From NCBI RefSeq assembly GCF_001886695.1, contig NZ_CP018097.1, positions 434,001-498,000 on the forward strand: a stretch of 64,000 nt of DNA. The letters are read 5' to 3'. This document shows positions 52,669 to 63,763 of this stretch, in pieces (the stretch's first letter is position 1; each line of letters begins with the position of its first letter). The notes under the pieces were generated by a model. The model did not search any database and was not told where the DNA came from. It saw only the letters and a program-made list of their open reading frames with translations. Both the position numbers and the translations under genes were made by a program. Source of the stretch: Aurantiacibacter gangjinensis. Its GTDB lineage: Bacteria; Pseudomonadota; Alphaproteobacteria; Sphingomonadales; Sphingomonadaceae.

Positions 52669-55600
52669 TTGACTGAATACCCCAGCGCCCGCGGCCTTTA
52701 CGACAGCGTCAACGAGCATGATTCCTGCGGTGTGGGCTTCGTCGCCCATATTAAGGGAAAGCCCTCGCACGCCATCGTTACGCAGGCGCTGGAAATCCTC
52801 GCCAATCTCGATCACCGCGGCGCGGTTGGCGCCGATCCGCTGCTCGGCGATGGCGCAGGCATTCTCATGCAGATCCCCGATGCGCTCTACCGCAAATGGG
52901 CGGATGGCGCGGGGCTGGCCCTGCCACCGGCGGGCGATTACGCCGTGGCCATGTGCTTCATGCCGCAAGAGGGCGAAGCGCGCGATTTCATCACCGAGCA
53001 GTTCGAGAAGTTCATCGCCAAGGAAGGCCAGCGCCTGATCGGCTGGCGCGATGTGCCGACCACGACGGATGGCCTTGGCAAGGCTGTGCTGGAGACCATG
53101 CCTGTCATCCGCCAGTGCTTCATCGCCCGCGGGGAGAATTGCGCCGACCAGGATGCCTTCGAGCGCAAGCTGATCGTCATCCGCAAGCAAACGCAAAACC
53201 CGCTGGCCGAGCTCGCCGAAAAGCATGACATGCCGGGCCTCACCAAGCTCTACATGCCCAGCTTTTCCAGCCGGACCATCGTGTACAAGGGGCTGCTGCT
53301 GGCAACGCAGGTGGGCAGCTTTTACGATGATTTGCGCGACCCCGATTGCCAGAGCGCGCTCGGCCTCGTGCACCAGCGCTTCTCCACCAACACCTTCCCC
53401 AGCTGGCGCCTCGCCCAGCCCTTCCGCCTGATCGCCCACAACGGCGAGATCAACACGGTGCGCGGCAATGTGAACTGGATGGAAGCGCGCCGCCGCACGA
53501 TGGAAAGCGACCTGCTGGGCGCTGATCTCGACAAGCTGTGGCCCATCATTCCGCACGGGCAGAGCGATACGGCCTGCCTCGACAATGCGCTCGAGCTGCT
53601 ATTGCTCGGCGGATACAGCCTCGCCCATGCGATGATGATGCTGATCCCTGAGGCATGGAGCGGCAACGACTTGATGGATCCGTCGCGGCGCGCCTTCTAC
53701 GAATATCACGCTGCGCTAATGGAGCCATGGGATGGCCCCGCCGGCGTTGCCTTCACAGATGGCCGTCAGATTGCCGCCACGCTGGATCGCAATGGCCTGC
53801 GCCCGGCGCGTTATTGCGTGACGAAGGACGATCTTTGCATCCTGGCTTCGGAAAGCGGCGTGCTGCCGGTGGCGGAGAAAGACATCGTTCGAAAATGGCG
53901 CCTGCAGCCCGGGCGCATGCTGCTGATCGACCTCGAACAGGGCCGCATCGTCGAGGACGAGGAACTGAAAGCCGAGCTTTCCGCAGCGCACCCCTATGCC
54001 GAATGGCTCGAAAAGGCGCAGTACAAGCTCAAAGACCTGGAAACTATCGAGACTGACGAGGATGCCGTGCAGGAGCACGACGTCAGCCTGCTCGATCGCC
54101 AGCAGGCCTTCGGCTACACGCAGGAGGACATCTCCCGCTTCCTGGAACCGATGGCTGTCAACGGCGACGATCCCATCGGCTCCATGGGCACCGATACGCC
54201 GATTGCCGTGCTGTCTGCCCGCAGCCGCCTGCTTTACGATTATTTCAAGCAGAACTTCGCGCAGGTTACCAACCCGCCCATCGACCCGATCCGCGAGGAA
54301 CTGGTGATGAGCCTTACCTCCATGGTCGGGCCGCGCCCAAACTTGCTGGGACGCGAGGCAGGCACGCATAAGCGCCTTGAGATCAGCCAGCCCATCCTCA
54401 CCAATCGCGGGATGGAGAAAATCCGCTCGGTCGAAGCGAGCCTCGATGGCGCGTTCCGCACTGCGACGGTCGACATCACATGGGATGCGGCAAGCGGGGC
54501 TGACGGCCTCGAAATGGCGATCAAGGAAATGTGCTGGGCCGCCACCGAGGCGGTGCTGCAGGACAAGAACATCCTCATCCTGTCCGACCGCAAGCAGGGG
54601 CCGGACCGCATTCCCATGCCTGCACTGCTCGCCACGGCAGCGGTGCATCACCAGCTCGTGCGCCAGGGTCTTCGTATGCAGACCGGCATCGTGGTGGAAA
54701 GCGGCGAGCCGCGCGAAGTGCACCATTTCTGCGTGCTGGCGGGGTACGGCGCGGAAGCCATCAACCCTTATCTCGCCTTCGAAACGCTGGAAGATATCCG
54801 CCAGAAGAAAGCCCCCGAACTCGGGCCCGAAGAGGTCGAGCAGAACTACATCAAGGCGGTCGGCAAGGGCATCCGCAAGGTCATGTCCAAGATGGGCATC
54901 TCCACCTACCAGTCCTATTGCGGGGCGCAGATCTTCGATGCAGTCGGCCTCTCCAGCGACTTCATCGACACCTATTTCAAGCGCACCGCGACCAGCATCG
55001 AGGGCATCGGGCTGCCGCAGGTCGCGGACGAAACGGTGCGCCGCCATGCCATGGCCTATGGCGACAATCCGATCTATGCCAACATGCTGGATGTGGGCGG
55101 CATGTACCAATACCGCCTGCGCGGCGAGGAGCACGCCTGGACGCCCGGCAATGTCGCGCAATTGCAGCACGCCGTGCGCAGCGAGCCCGGTGCGAGCGCG
55201 CAGGAGCAATACGATGCCTTCGCTGCCAGCGTGAACGAACAGAGCGAGCGGCTGCTGACCATTCGCGGGCTGATGGAGCTGAGAAAAACCGACACGCCCA
55301 TCCCGCTGGAAGAGGTCGAACCTGCCGCCGACATCGTGAAGCGCTTCTCCACCGGCGCGATGAGTTTCGGCAGTATCAGCCACGAAGCGCACTCCACGCT
55401 CGCCATCGCCATGAACCGCATCGGCGCGCGGTCCAATACCGGCGAGGGCGGGGAGGAGCCGGAGCGCTTCAAGCCACTCGATAACGGCGACACGATGCGT
55501 AGCCGGATTAAGCAGGTGGCTAGCGGGCGCTTCGGCGTCACGACCGAATATCTGGTCAATGCGGACGATATCCAGATCAAGATGGCGCAGGGCGCGAAAC

Positions 55601-57324
55601 CCGGCGAAGGTGGCCAGCTGCCGGGCCACAAGGTGGACAAGCGCATCGGCAAGGTGCGCCACTCCACGCCGGGCGTTGGGCTCATCAGCCCGCCGCCGCA
55701 CCACGATATCTATTCGATCGAGGATCTCGCCCAGCTGATCCACGATCTGAAGAACGTGCAGCCGGCAGCGCGCATTTCGGTGAAGCTGGTGAGCGAGGTG
55801 GGGGTCGGCACGGTCGCGGCTGGTGTATCGAAGTGCAAGGCCGATCATGTCACCATATCGGGCTATGAAGGCGGCACGGGCGCGTCGCCTCTCACCAGCC
55901 TTACCCATGCGGGGAGCCCGTGGGAAATCGGCCTTGCCGAAACGCAGCAGACGTTGCTGCTCAACGACCTTCGCAGCCGCATCGCAGTGCAGGTGGATGG
56001 CGGGCTTCGCACGGGGCGGGACGTGGCCATCGGGGCCTTGCTGGGGGCGGACGAGTTCGGCTTTGCCACCGCGCCTTTGATCGCGGCAGGCTGCATCATG
56101 ATGCGCAAATGCCATCTTAACACCTGCCCCGTGGGCGTCGCCACGCAGAACCCTGAGCTGCGCAAACGCTTCGTCGGCACGCCGGAGCATGTGATCAACT
56201 ACTTCTTCTTCGTCGCCGAGGAACTGCGCGCCATCATGGCGGAGATGGGCTTCCGCACCATCGACGAGATGGTAGGCCGGGTGGACCGGATCGACATGAA
56301 CCGCGCCATCCGCCACTGGAAAGCGGACGGGGTGGACCTGTCTAGGCTACTCCACACCATCGACCTCGCCGATGGACAGACCTATCGCCATACCGAGGGG
56401 CAGGATCACGGCTTGCTGACGGCGCTCGACAACCAGCTGATTGCCGATTGCGAAGCTGCCATCCAGCGCGGCGAGCCGGTGCAGCTTGCCTACGACATCC
56501 GCAACCGCAACCGCACCACCGGCACCATGCTATCGGGCCGGATTGCAGAGGCGCATGGCCATAAGGGACTTCCTGCCGATACCATCCGCATCGACTTTAC
56601 CGGCACGGCCGGCCAGAGCTTTGCGGCATGGCTCGCCCATGGCGTGACGCTCAACCTCGTGGGCGATGCAAACGATTATGTCGGCAAGGGCCTGTCGGGC
56701 GGGCGGGTCATCGTGCGCCAGCCGGATGGGGTGGCTCGCGACCCGCGCAAGAACATCATCGTCGGCAATACCTGTCTCTACGGCGCGATTGCGGGCGAAG
56801 CCTATTTCAGCGGCGTTGCGGGTGAACGCTTCGCCGTGCGCAATTCGGGCGCGGTCGCCGTGGTCGAGGGCGCGGGCGACCATGCCTGCGAATACATGAC
56901 CGGCGGCGTGGTTGCCGTACTGGGCCGGACGGGACGCAATTTCGCTGCGGGGATGAGCGGGGGCGTTGCCTATGTCTACGATCCCAAAGGCACCTTCCAC
57001 CAGCGCTGCAACATGGCGCAGGTCGACTTGCTGAAGCTGGGCGACGGCGCAGAGGATCCGGAAGGCACGGGCCTTCCGCAACAGCGCCCCTCGCACGTGG
57101 ACGACATGGGCATGGGCGACCCGCTCTATCACGATGCCGCGCGCCTGCGCGTGCTTCTGGAACGGCACAAGCTCCACACCGGATCGGCGCGCGCTGCGGC
57201 CATGCTCAAGGATTGGGAAGCCACGCTCTCCAAATTCGTGAAGGTCATGCCGAAGGATTACGCACGCGCGCTCAAGCTGCTTGAGGCCGAGCGCGAACAA
57301 GCCGCCAGCGTGGCGGCGGAATGA
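52669..57324 (+). CDS. gltB: Glutamate synthase large subunit
   Basis: NADPH-dependent GOGAT, 1551 residues, making two glutamates from glutamine and 2-oxoglutarate. The mature N-terminal nucleophile is Cys20 ([16 protein letters not shown]), so the first 19 residues are the propeptide. The amidotransferase, central, FMN and beta-helix domains are present; 3Fe-4S cysteines are in [15 protein letters not shown]. The TTG at 52669 is the most likely start. The gltD gene lies 132 bp downstream, separated by an inverted-repeat element. Confidence 0.96.
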   Translation: MTEYPSARGLYDSVNEHDSCGVGFVAHIKGKPSHAIVTQALEILANLDHRGAVGADPLLGDGAGILMQIPDALYRKWADGAGLALPPAGDYAVAMCFMPQEGEARDFITEQFEKFIAKEGQRLIGWRDVPTTTDGLGKAVLETMPVIRQCFIARGENCADQDAFERKLIVIRKQTQNPLAELAEKHDMPGLTKLYMPSFSSRTIVYKGLLLATQVGSFYDDLRDPDCQSALGLVHQRFSTNTFPSWRLAQPFRLIAHNGEINTVRGNVNWMEARRRTMESDLLGADLDKLWPIIPHGQSDTACLDNALELLLLGGYSLAHAMMMLIPEAWSGNDLMDPSRRAFYEYHAALMEPWDGPAGVAFTDGRQIAATLDRNGLRPARYCVTKDDLCILASESGVLPVAEKDIVRKWRLQPGRMLLIDLEQGRIVEDEELKAELSAAHPYAEWLEKAQYKLKDLETIETDEDAVQEHDVSLLDRQQAFGYTQEDISRFLEPMAVNGDDPIGSMGTDTPIAVLSARSRLLYDYFKQNFAQVTNPPIDPIREELVMSLTSMVGPRPNLLGREAGTHKRLEISQPILTNRGMEKIRSVEASLDGAFRTATVDITWDAASGADGLEMAIKEMCWAATEAVLQDKNILILSDRKQGPDRIPMPALLATAAVHHQLVRQGLRMQTGIVVESGEPREVHHFCVLAGYGAEAINPYLAFETLEDIRQKKAPELGPEEVEQNYIKAVGKGIRKVMSKMGISTYQSYCGAQIFDAVGLSSDFIDTYFKRTATSIEGIGLPQVADETVRRHAMAYGDNPIYANMLDVGGMYQYRLRGEEHAWTPGNVAQLQHAVRSEPGASAQEQYDAFAASVNEQSERLLTIRGLMELRKTDTPIPLEEVEPAADIVKRFSTGAMSFGSISHEAHSTLAIAMNRIGARSNTGEGGEEPERFKPLDNGDTMRSRIKQVASGRFGVTTEYLVNADDIQIKMAQGAKPGEGGQLPGHKVDKRIGKVRHSTPGVGLISPPPHHDIYSIEDLAQLIHDLKNVQPAARISVKLVSEVGVGTVAAGVSKCKADHVTISGYEGGTGASPLTSLTHAGSPWEIGLAETQQTLLLNDLRSRIAVQVDGGLRTGRDVAIGALLGADEFGFATAPLIAAGCIMMRKCHLNTCPVGVATQNPELRKRFVGTPEHVINYFFFVAEELRAIMAEMGFRTIDEMVGRVDRIDMNRAIRHWKADGVDLSRLLHTIDLADGQTYRHTEGQDHGLLTALDNQLIADCEAAIQRGEPVQLAYDIRNRNRTTGTMLSGRIAEAHGHKGLPADTIRIDFTGTAGQSFAAWLAHGVTLNLVGDANDYVGKGLSGGRVIVRQPDGVARDPRKNIIVGNTCLYGAIAGEAYFSGVAGERFAVRNSGAVAVVEGAGDHACEYMTGGVVAVLGRTGRNFAAGMSGGVAYVYDPKGTFHQRCNMAQVDLLKLGDGAEDPEGTGLPQQRPSHVDDMGMGDPLYHDAARLRVLLERHKLHTGSARAAAMLKDWEATLSKFVKVMPKDYARALKLLEAEREQAASVAAE

Positions 57325-57333
57325 ATGGCATTA

Positions 57334-57435
57334 CGTCATCGCGAGCGGAGCGACGCGATCCATGGTGCACCGTATCGCCTTTGCGCATCGTTCGACCATG
57401 GATTGCCGCGGCGCCTACGGCCCCTCGCAATGACG
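57334..57435. repeat. Imperfect inverted-repeat element between gltB and gltD
   Basis: A ~100-bp palindrome-like unit. Left arm 57334-57365 (CGTCATCGCGAGCGGAGCG... CCATGG) and right arm 57396-57435 (CCATGG... CCTCGCAATGACG) pair with several mismatches and a bulge; the ends CGTCAT and ATGACG are exact inverted copies. The pattern is that of a MITE/REP-type element. Inside an expected two-gene operon it could end, fold or process the mRNA. Confidence 0.7.
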
Positions 57436-57456
57436 GATTGAGGACGAAGTAAGAAT

Positions 57457-58893
57457 ATGGGAAAAGAAACCGGCTTTCTCGAAATCGAGCGCGAGGATCG
57501 CAGTTATGCCGATCCGGCGGAGCGGCTGACGCATTACCGCGAATTCACCATCCAGCCGACTGAGGAGAAGCTGCAGAACCAGGCAGCGCGCTGCATGAAT
57601 TGCGGCATTCCGTACTGTCACAACGGCTGCCCGGTGAACAATATCATCCCGGACTGGAACCACCTCGTTTACGAAGGCGACTGGAAGAACGCGCTCGAAG
57701 TGCTGCATTCCACCAACAACTTTCCCGAATTCACCGGTCGCATCTGCCCCGCGCCATGCGAGGCGAGCTGCACGCTCAACATCACGGACGAGCCGGTGAC
57801 GATCAAGAGCATCGAATGTGCCATCATAGATCGCGGCTGGAAGGAAGGCTGGGTGGCGCCGCAGCCGCCTGAACGCCAGACCGGCAAGAGCGTCGCCGTC
57901 GTCGGGAGCGGGCCTGCCGGCATGGCCTGCGCCCAACAGCTGGCGCGCGCCGGGCACAGTGTTACCGTGTTCGAGAAGAGCGACCGGGTGGGCGGCCTGC
58001 TGCGCTACGGCATTCCCGACTTCAAGATGGAGAAAAGCCTCATCAACCGCCGCGCGGTGCAGATGGAGGCGGAAGGCGTCACGTTCAAAACCAGCACCGA
58101 GGTCGGCGTCGACGTGTCGGTGAAATCGCTGAAAGAGAATTTCGATGCCATCGTGCTGGCAGGCGGCGCGGAGAATGCGCGCCCGCTGCAGATTCCCGGC
58201 GCGGAACTGCCCGGCGTGCGCCTAGCCATGGAATTCCTCACCCAGCAGAACAAGCGCAATGCGGGCGACGATGAAACCCGCGCCGCCCCGCGCGGCACGC
58301 TGACGGCGACCGGCAAGCATGTGATCGTGATCGGCGGCGGCGATACCGGCAGCGATTGCGTGGGCACCAGCAATCGGCAGGGCGCGAAAAGCGTAACCCA
58401 GATCGAAATCATGCCCCAGCCGCCCGAACGCGAAAACAAGCTGCTCACCTGGCCCGATTGGCCGATGAAGCTGCGAACGTCCTCTAGTCACGAGGAAGGC
58501 GTCGACCGCGACTGGGCCGTGCTGACCAAGGAAGTGGTGGGCACGGATGGCGAAGTCACCGGCCTGAAATGCGTGCGCGCCGACTGGTCGGATGGCCGCT
58601 TGCAGGAAGTGCCGGACAGCGAATTCACCCTGCCTGCCGATCTCATCCTGCTGGCCATGGGCTTTCTCGGCCCGCGCAAGCAGGGAATGCTGGATCAGAC
58701 CGGAGTGCAACTGACGGATCGCGGCAATGTCGACGCCGACACTCGAGACTACCGCACCAGCAAGGCGCAGGTCTGGGCGTGCGGAGACATGCGGCGCGGG
58801 CAATCGCTTGTCGTCTGGGCCATCCGCGAGGGCCGCCAATGCGCGGCGAGCGTGGACGAAGCGCTGATGGGAACGACGCAGATGCCGCGCTAG
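57457..58893 (+). CDS. gltD: Glutamate synthase small subunit
   Basis: A 478-residue NADPH-flavin-iron-sulfur subunit that feeds electrons to GltB. 4Fe-4S cysteines in [17 protein letters not shown] and [12 protein letters not shown] Rossmann fold [23 protein letters not shown] fold [19 protein letters not shown] and the [16 protein letters not shown] end. ATG at 57457 is preceded by GAGGACGAAG. Partner gltB lies upstream. Confidence 0.96.
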   Translation: MGKETGFLEIEREDRSYADPAERLTHYREFTIQPTEEKLQNQAARCMNCGIPYCHNGCPVNNIIPDWNHLVYEGDWKNALEVLHSTNNFPEFTGRICPAPCEASCTLNITDEPVTIKSIECAIIDRGWKEGWVAPQPPERQTGKSVAVVGSGPAGMACAQQLARAGHSVTVFEKSDRVGGLLRYGIPDFKMEKSLINRRAVQMEAEGVTFKTSTEVGVDVSVKSLKENFDAIVLAGGAENARPLQIPGAELPGVRLAMEFLTQQNKRNAGDDETRAAPRGTLTATGKHVIVIGGGDTGSDCVGTSNRQGAKSVTQIEIMPQPPERENKLLTWPDWPMKLRTSSSHEEGVDRDWAVLTKEVVGTDGEVTGLKCVRADWSDGRLQEVPDSEFTLPADLILLAMGFLGPRKQGMLDQTGVQLTDRGNVDADTRDYRTSKAQVWACGDMRRGQSLVVWAIREGRQCAASVDEALMGTTQMPR

Positions 58894-58929
58894 GCACTCG
58901 CAGGGTCTGGCGGGGAAACCGCCGGTGCG

Positions 58930-60018
58930 TCAGGCCAGGCCGTTGGCACGCAGCGACGAAGAAATATGCGCGCAGATCGTCGCACCGGTCCATTCGTCCC
59001 GGCGATCCGGAATCTCCAGATAACCTTCGTGCAGTTGCGCAATTCGCTGGCATTGCACCAGGCCCAGGCCGTATCCGTCGCCATGCCCACCCTCGACGCG
59101 GGAAAATGGCTTCATCAGTTCGGCGCGCTTTTCTTGCGGGATACCCGGGCCGTTATCGAAAAAGCTGAACACGAATTCGCCTTCACTCTCCGAGCATCGC
59201 AATTTCACGACCGGGCGATCGACACCTGAATGCCGCACGGCATTCTCGATGAGGCTTTGCAGCATCTGGCGGAACAGCGTGGGCTCTACCACCGCTTCGG
59301 GCAGGCGATTGGATTGCAGGGTCGCATTTTTCGTGATCAGCAGGGCGGAGAGATTGAAGCGCACCTCTTCCAGCAGCATGTTCAAATCGGTCTGGACGAA
59401 GCGCAGCCCCGCGCTGTCGGACTGGGCGGCATCCAGCATCGATGTCAGATGATTGGACATGCCATGCGCGCTATCCTTCATCGCCTCGGCGACCATCTCC
59501 GCACGTTCGCTCAGCTTGGAATTGGGATCGCGCTCGATAATGCTGACGCCGCTGATGACCGCAGCAATGGGCGTTCGCAGATCATGCGCGACGGAGCGGG
59601 CGTAGTCGCGCAATTGCCGGTTCGCCCGGGTCAGGGCCTTTTCGCGGCCTCGCAGCTCGGTCATGTCGATGGAAATGCCCAGCAGCAATTGCTCTCCCTC
59701 GCTAGAGGTATAGACGACCTTGCGCGAACAGAGATGGCGCCGTTCACCGCGCCAATCGGTGATCTCCTCCACGATCTCTGTCTCGCCTTCTTCGAATGCG
59801 CGCCTGTCTTCTGCGAGAAACAGCTCCGCCTCGGCTTCGGTAAAGTTTTCCGTCGTGGTCGAACCGATGACCTTGTCGCGCTCTCCGGGCGCGTAGAATT
59901 CCAGAAAGGCATCGTTGGCAAAGACGATCCGGCTTTCCCGATCCTTCACATAGATCAGGCTTTTGTCATTGGAGAGGATGGCCTCAACGAGTTTTGGATC
60001 GAGCGCGTCCCGGTTCAC
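58930..60018 (-). CDS. Soluble PAS-domain histidine kinase
   Basis: A 362-residue histidine kinase with no membrane helix. PAS domain at about 15-125 (LIYVKDRESRIVFANDAFLEF), linker, then dimerisation/phospho-acceptor site SVAHDLRTPIAAVISGV near 145, and the ATPase domain with the N box LIENAVRHSGVD, DNGPGIPQEKRAELM and GYGLGLVQCQRI. No response regulator is adjacent. The signal sensed by the PAS domain is unknown. Confidence 0.88.
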   Translation of the reverse strand: MNRDALDPKLVEAILSNDKSLIYVKDRESRIVFANDAFLEFYAPGERDKVIGSTTTENFTEAEAELFLAEDRRAFEEGETEIVEEITDWRGERRHLCSRKVVYTSSEGEQLLLGISIDMTELRGREKALTRANRQLRDYARSVAHDLRTPIAAVISGVSIIERDPNSKLSERAEMVAEAMKDSAHGMSNHLTSMLDAAQSDSAGLRFVQTDLNMLLEEVRFNLSALLITKNATLQSNRLPEAVVEPTLFRQMLQSLIENAVRHSGVDRPVVKLRCSESEGEFVFSFFDNGPGIPQEKRAELMKPFSRVEGGHGDGYGLGLVQCQRIAQLHEGYLEIPDRRDEWTGATICAHISSSLRANGLA

Positions 60019-60393
60019 ATTCCCCCCTCGCGCGAAAGCAAATCCCCGACCTGCAAAAATCCCGCTCTAACCAACTGATTTTTTAAGACCTACTTCGGCA
60101 CTAAGAGTCAAGTGTAGAGCTAAGGGCCGGGGGCAGAAAGGAGGCTGGCGCGAGCTGGCCGCAGCGCGCCGCATCCATCCATATCCAGCGTTCGATGGCT
60201 ATTTCCTACTGCGCACGTTTCTTGTCACAAGCGAAGCATGTCGAACTTGCCCTTCCTGCTCTACGCCCCGCACAGCCGTTCTTGCGGAAGGTTACAGCCT
60301 TCCCGCCGTTTTGTGCGTTATGTGCCTGGTTTTGCTCGAAACAACGGAGAGGCGAATTTTCTAAAATGGCGCTTTATGTGTTACGCATTACGC
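60019..60393. other. Intergenic region, nothing recognised
   Basis: About 375 bp between the divergently placed... kinase start and the ung stop. The sequence has no convincing gene, repeat or terminator. A TTTTTT stretch at 60078-60084 and an A/T-richer part near 60350-60390 are the only notable compositions; promoters for the kinase gene would lie here. Confidence 0.5.
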
Positions 60394-61077
60394 TCAAATC
60401 CGCCAGTCGACGCTCCCCCGCCCGGCGCTTTCCAGAAAGGCATTCGCCTGCGAAAAGGGCCGCGAGCCGAAGAAGCCGCGATGGGCCGAGAGCGGGCTTG
60501 GATGCGGGCTGGCGATCAACAAATGGCGATCCGTGTCGCCAAGTTCTGCGATGCGCGCGGCCTTGGCCTGTGCGTGCGCGCCCCACAGGATGAAGACGGT
60601 CGGCGTGTCGGCACGGGCTACTTCGGCAATGCAGGCGCCGGTGATGGCGTCCCACCCCTTGCCCGTGTGGCTTCCAGCCTTGCCCTCTTCCACCGTCAGC
60701 GTGTTGTTGAGCAGCAGCACACCCTGCCGCGCCCAGCTTTCCAGATTGCCATGCAGCGGCGGCGCCATGCCCAGATCGCTCTGCAATTCCTTTGCTATGT
60801 TGCGCAAGGAAGGCGGCAGCTTTTGTCCATACGGCACGGAAAAAGCGAGACCGTGTGCCTGCCCTTCGCCATGATAGGGATCCTGCCCCAGTACCACGGC
60901 GCGTACATCCTGCGGCGCAGTCAGTTCCAGCGCGCGAAGACGATCCGCCTCTGCAGGGTAGATGCGCTTGCCTGCCGCTTCCTCCGCATCCAGCCAGCTT
61001 GCCAGCTTACGCGCTTGCGGTGTGGCGAGTACCGGCTCCAGCACCGGTGCCCAGCTGGCGGGGATGGTTTCGATCAT
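60394..61077 (-). CDS. ung: Uracil-DNA glycosylase, family 1
   Basis: Removes uracil from DNA. The 227-residue protein carries the water-activating loop GQDPYHGEGQAHGLAFSV and the leucine/DNA-intercalation loop SPHPSPLSAHRGFFGSRPFS with the catalytic His. GVLLLNNTLTVEEGKAGSH is the middle family block. ATG at 61077 (MIETIPASWAPVL) chosen; the frame is open to 61113. Divergent from the RNase D gene. Confidence 0.94.
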   Translation of the reverse strand: MIETIPASWAPVLEPVLATPQARKLASWLDAEEAAGKRIYPAEADRLRALELTAPQDVRAVVLGQDPYHGEGQAHGLAFSVPYGQKLPPSLRNIAKELQSDLGMAPPLHGNLESWARQGVLLLNNTLTVEEGKAGSHTGKGWDAITGACIAEVARADTPTVFILWGAHAQAKAARIAELGDTDRHLLIASPHPSPLSAHRGFFGSRPFSQANAFLESAGRGSVDWRI

Positions 61078-61157
61078 GGCAGGCAGCGTTACGCCCGGGC
61101 GCGCGCCTTGCAAAGCGACCCTTCCCTCCCATCCCCGATGCGCCTAAGGAGGCGCGG

Positions 61158-61778
61158 ATGACAGTCCACTATCATGAAGAAGACCTGCCCGCAGGCGTGC
61201 TGGCCGATGGCGACGTCGCCGTCGATACCGAAACCATGGGCCTCGTGACACATCGCGACAGGCTCTGCGTTGTGCAGATCAGCGACGGCAATGGGGACGA
61301 GCACCTCGTGCGCTTCGCCAAGGGCAGCAGCTACGATGCGCCCAATCTGAAGGCCGTTCTGGCAGACCCGAACCGCGTGAAGATCTATCACTTCGCCCGC
61401 TTCGACCTGGCGGCCATCGAATATTATCTTGGCGTCACCGCCGCGCCGGTGTTCTGCACCAAGATCGCCAGCAAGATGACGCGCACCTATACCGATCGCC
61501 ACGGCCTCAAAAACCTGATCGACGAGATGCTGGGCGAGACGATTTCCAAGCAGCAGCAATCGAGCGATTGGGGCGGCGACGAATTGAGCGAAGCGCAACG
61601 CGAATATGCAGCTTCCGATGTGCGCTACCTCCATCGCCTGCGCGACTTGCTGATCCCGCGGCTTGAGCGTGAGGGGCGGCTGGACATGGCGCAGGCGTGT
61701 TTCGATTTCCTCCCCACCCGCGCCCGCCTCGACATGGCGGGCTGGGCAGACAAGGACATATTTAGCCACGAATCCTAG
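61158..61778 (+). CDS. Ribonuclease D-like 3'-5' exonuclease (DEDD family)
   Basis: A 206-residue exonuclease with only the catalytic domain (no HRDC). The DEDDy motifs are Exo I VAVDTETMGL, Exo II HFARFDLAAIEYY and Exo III EYAASDVRYLHRL. An ideal AAGGAGG lies 5 nt before the ATG at 61158. It comes just before lptC and lptA; this arrangement is commonly seen in sphingomonads. Acts in RNA or tRNA 3'-end processing. Confidence 0.88.
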   Translation: MTVHYHEEDLPAGVLADGDVAVDTETMGLVTHRDRLCVVQISDGNGDEHLVRFAKGSSYDAPNLKAVLADPNRVKIYHFARFDLAAIEYYLGVTAAPVFCTKIASKMTRTYTDRHGLKNLIDEMLGETISKQQQSSDWGGDELSEAQREYAASDVRYLHRLRDLLIPRLEREGRLDMAQACFDFLPTRARLDMAGWADKDIFSHES

Positions 61779-61800
61779 GTTCGGGCGTTAGACAGACACT

Positions 61801-62457
61801 ATGACCGCCGCCGCCGACCGTATGCGCACCAAGCGCCAGGCTTTTGCCGCACCGGGCAGTTCGCTCGACCGGATCGTGCGCCTGTTGGCGGTCGGCCTGC
61901 CTGCACTGGTGGGCGTTGTCGCGGCGATGATGCTGATTACCCCGCTTTCCCCGCGCGGCGAGATCAGCTTCCTGCTGGATCGCAACAAGGTGGCGATCGC
62001 CGATGATCGCATGCGGGTGGACGATGCCATGTACCGCGGCAGTGACGCGCAAGGCCGGCCCTTCTCGCTCGTTGCGGGCGAAGCCGTGCAGCGGAGCAAC
62101 ACCGTGCCGCTGGTGGAAATGCAGGAATTGACCGCGCGCATCGTGCTGAGCGGCGGGCCTGCCGTGCTCAGCGCGCCGCAGGGCACCTACGCCATCGACG
62201 AGGAGCAGATCGGCATACCCGGTATGCTGCAATTCACCGCCGCCGACGGTTACGAAATCGCCGCGCGCAACGTCACCGTGGACCTCCCCAGCCAGACATT
62301 GCTGGGCAATGGCCGCATCAGTGGCGTGATCCCGGCTGGCGTGTTCTCCGCCAATTCGATCCGCGCCGATCTGGAAAACCGCACCATTGCCCTCGTCGGC
62401 AATGCACGTCTCACCATGACGCCGGGCCGCCTGCAACTGCCTGCGGAAATGCGCTGA
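61801..62457 (+). CDS. lptC: LPS export ABC transporter periplasmic protein LptC
   Basis: A 218-residue bitopic protein of the LPS transport bridge. One N-terminal membrane helix (LLAVGLPALVGVVAAMMLI), then the periplasmic beta-jellyroll (ISFLLDRNKVAIADDRMRVD, ALNRGSDA-like, LQFTAADGYEIAARNVTVDL). 23 bp after the RNase D gene and 10 bp before lptA, so one transcript. Role: extracts and hands LPS to LptA. Confidence 0.85.
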   Translation: MTAAADRMRTKRQAFAAPGSSLDRIVRLLAVGLPALVGVVAAMMLITPLSPRGEISFLLDRNKVAIADDRMRVDDAMYRGSDAQGRPFSLVAGEAVQRSNTVPLVEMQELTARIVLSGGPAVLSAPQGTYAIDEEQIGIPGMLQFTAADGYEIAARNVTVDLPSQTLLGNGRISGVIPAGVFSANSIRADLENRTIALVGNARLTMTPGRLQLPAEMR

Positions 62458-62467
62458 GAACAATGCC

Positions 62468-63043
62468 ATGACAAAAGAGGCCGATATGACTGTTCCTGCC
62501 CGCCAATCTTCGCTGAAGGCTCTCGCCACGCGCGGGCTGGTTGGCGGCCTCATCGCCGGTGGCCTTGCGTCGCTGGCTTTCGGCTCGGTCGCAGGCGCGC
62601 AGTCGATTGCCGGGTTCAATTCGAACCAGCCCGTGAATTACGCCGCCGATCGGATCGAATTGCAAGACCGGCAGAACCGCGTCGTACTGTCGGGCGATGT
62701 CGTGATCGACCAGGGCGATTTGCGTATGACCGCAGGCCGCACGACCGTCGCCTATACCGATAGCGGCACGCTGCGCATCCAGCGCATCGATGCGACGGGC
62801 GGCGTAACGGTCACCCGCGGGAACGAGCGGGCGAGTGGGGATACCGCCGTCTACGATTTCAATCGCCGCGTGATCGTGCTGTCGGGCGGAGTGGCGCTGC
62901 GCCGTGGCTCCGACACACTGGATGGCGGGCGACTGACCATCGATCTCAATTCGGGCTTGTCCAGCGTCGATGGGCGCGGCTCGCGCGCGGGCGAGAATTC
63001 GGGCCGCGTGTCGGGCACCTTCGCCGTGCCGCAGGGCGACTGA
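62468..63043 (+). CDS. lptA: LPS export periplasmic protein LptA (OstA-like)
   Basis: A 191-residue periplasmic protein of the LPS bridge. A long signal region (LVGGLIAGGLASLAFGSVAG, cut near AQ), then the OstA-like strand repeats: NYAADRIELQDRQNRVVLSG, DLRMTAGRTTVAYTDSG, TAVYDFNRRVIVLSGGVALR. Ten bases after lptC. The usual following ATPase gene lptB is not here: the next gene is on the other strand. Confidence 0.85.
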   Translation: MTKEADMTVPARQSSLKALATRGLVGGLIAGGLASLAFGSVAGAQSIAGFNSNQPVNYAADRIELQDRQNRVVLSGDVVIDQGDLRMTAGRTTVAYTDSGTLRIQRIDATGGVTVTRGNERASGDTAVYDFNRRVIVLSGGVALRRGSDTLDGGRLTIDLNSGLSSVDGRGSRAGENSGRVSGTFAVPQGD

Positions 63044-63052
63044 GCGAAAGCG

Positions 63053-63763
63053 TTAGGCGGGGCAGTCGCCCGGCCAGAACCGCGCCGCGGCAGCCTCTTC
63101 GCCATCCCGGCGATACTGCTCCGCCAAGGCCCGTAGCTGTCCGCACGGCAGATCGGCATCGAGTTCCAAAGCCTGCTGCATTACGTCGGCGAACAGGTCC
63201 GGCGTGACCGCCGCTGCGGCAAGGGGAATGGAATTTACCTGCCAGTGCCCGGCAGCCGCATAGCGCTCAGCCATGGCGCGGCGGCCGTCAGGTGTGCGCA
63301 CCAGCCGCCCGAAGAGGTCCAGCGCCTGCGGTTGCAGGTCGCCGGTCGCCAGAAGGGCCGCGACGCGCCCTGCCGCTGCCTCGACATCGCCCGATTGCAG
63401 AGCGCCTTCCCCGGCCGCCAGTTGCGCCAGCGGATCGCGCCAACCTCGCCGCGCCGCCTCTTCAAGCGCGGCGAGTGCCATGTCGCTATCGCCTGAAAGA
63501 TTGGCTGCGACAGCTAGCATGGACAAGCTCTCGGCAGGAATCGGACGCAGCCGGATCTGCTGGCGCGCGGCAGCCAGAGCAGCCTCCGTCTCACCTGCCA
63601 GCACCGCCTGCTCTACCCGCAGACCCGATGCATTGGCTGCAAACGCATCGGGAATTGTCGAAGCCAAATGTGGCTCGCTGCGCGATGCGCGGTCGAGCTG
63701 CGCCATGGTGAGCGCGCACGCCAGAACTATTAGCGATGCGATAAAAGCTATGCGTGCCATCAT
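63053..63763 (-). CDS. Hypothetical exported/membrane-anchored protein, TPR-like
   Basis: A 236-residue protein. N-terminal hydrophobic segment (MARIAFIASLIVLACALTMA) then Ala-rich helical pairs of tetratricopeptide-like type (AALAAARQQIRLRPIPAESL, DMALAALEEAARRGWRDPL). The mature region ends with a two-cysteine tail (LPCGQLRAL, FWPGDCPA). The ATG at 63763 has GGAGG at a good distance and overlaps the stop of the O-antigen-ligase-like gene by four bases (ATGA), so they are co-transcribed. Confidence 0.7.
   Translation of the reverse strand: MMARIAFIASLIVLACALTMAQLDRASRSEPHLASTIPDAFAANASGLRVEQAVLAGETEAALAAARQQIRLRPIPAESLSMLAVAANLSGDSDMALAALEEAARRGWRDPLAQLAAGEGALQSGDVEAAAGRVAALLATGDLQPQALDLFGRLVRTPDGRRAMAERYAAAGHWQVNSIPLAAAAVTPDLFADVMQQALELDADLPCGQLRALAEQYRRDGEEAAAARFWPGDCPA

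Noticed and set aside
53716-56316. Long open frame (866 codons) antisense to gltB
   Set aside because: A GC-rich codon shadow of gltB: no start context, His/Arg/Asp-rich nonsense composition and no family match, while gltB is certain on the other strand.
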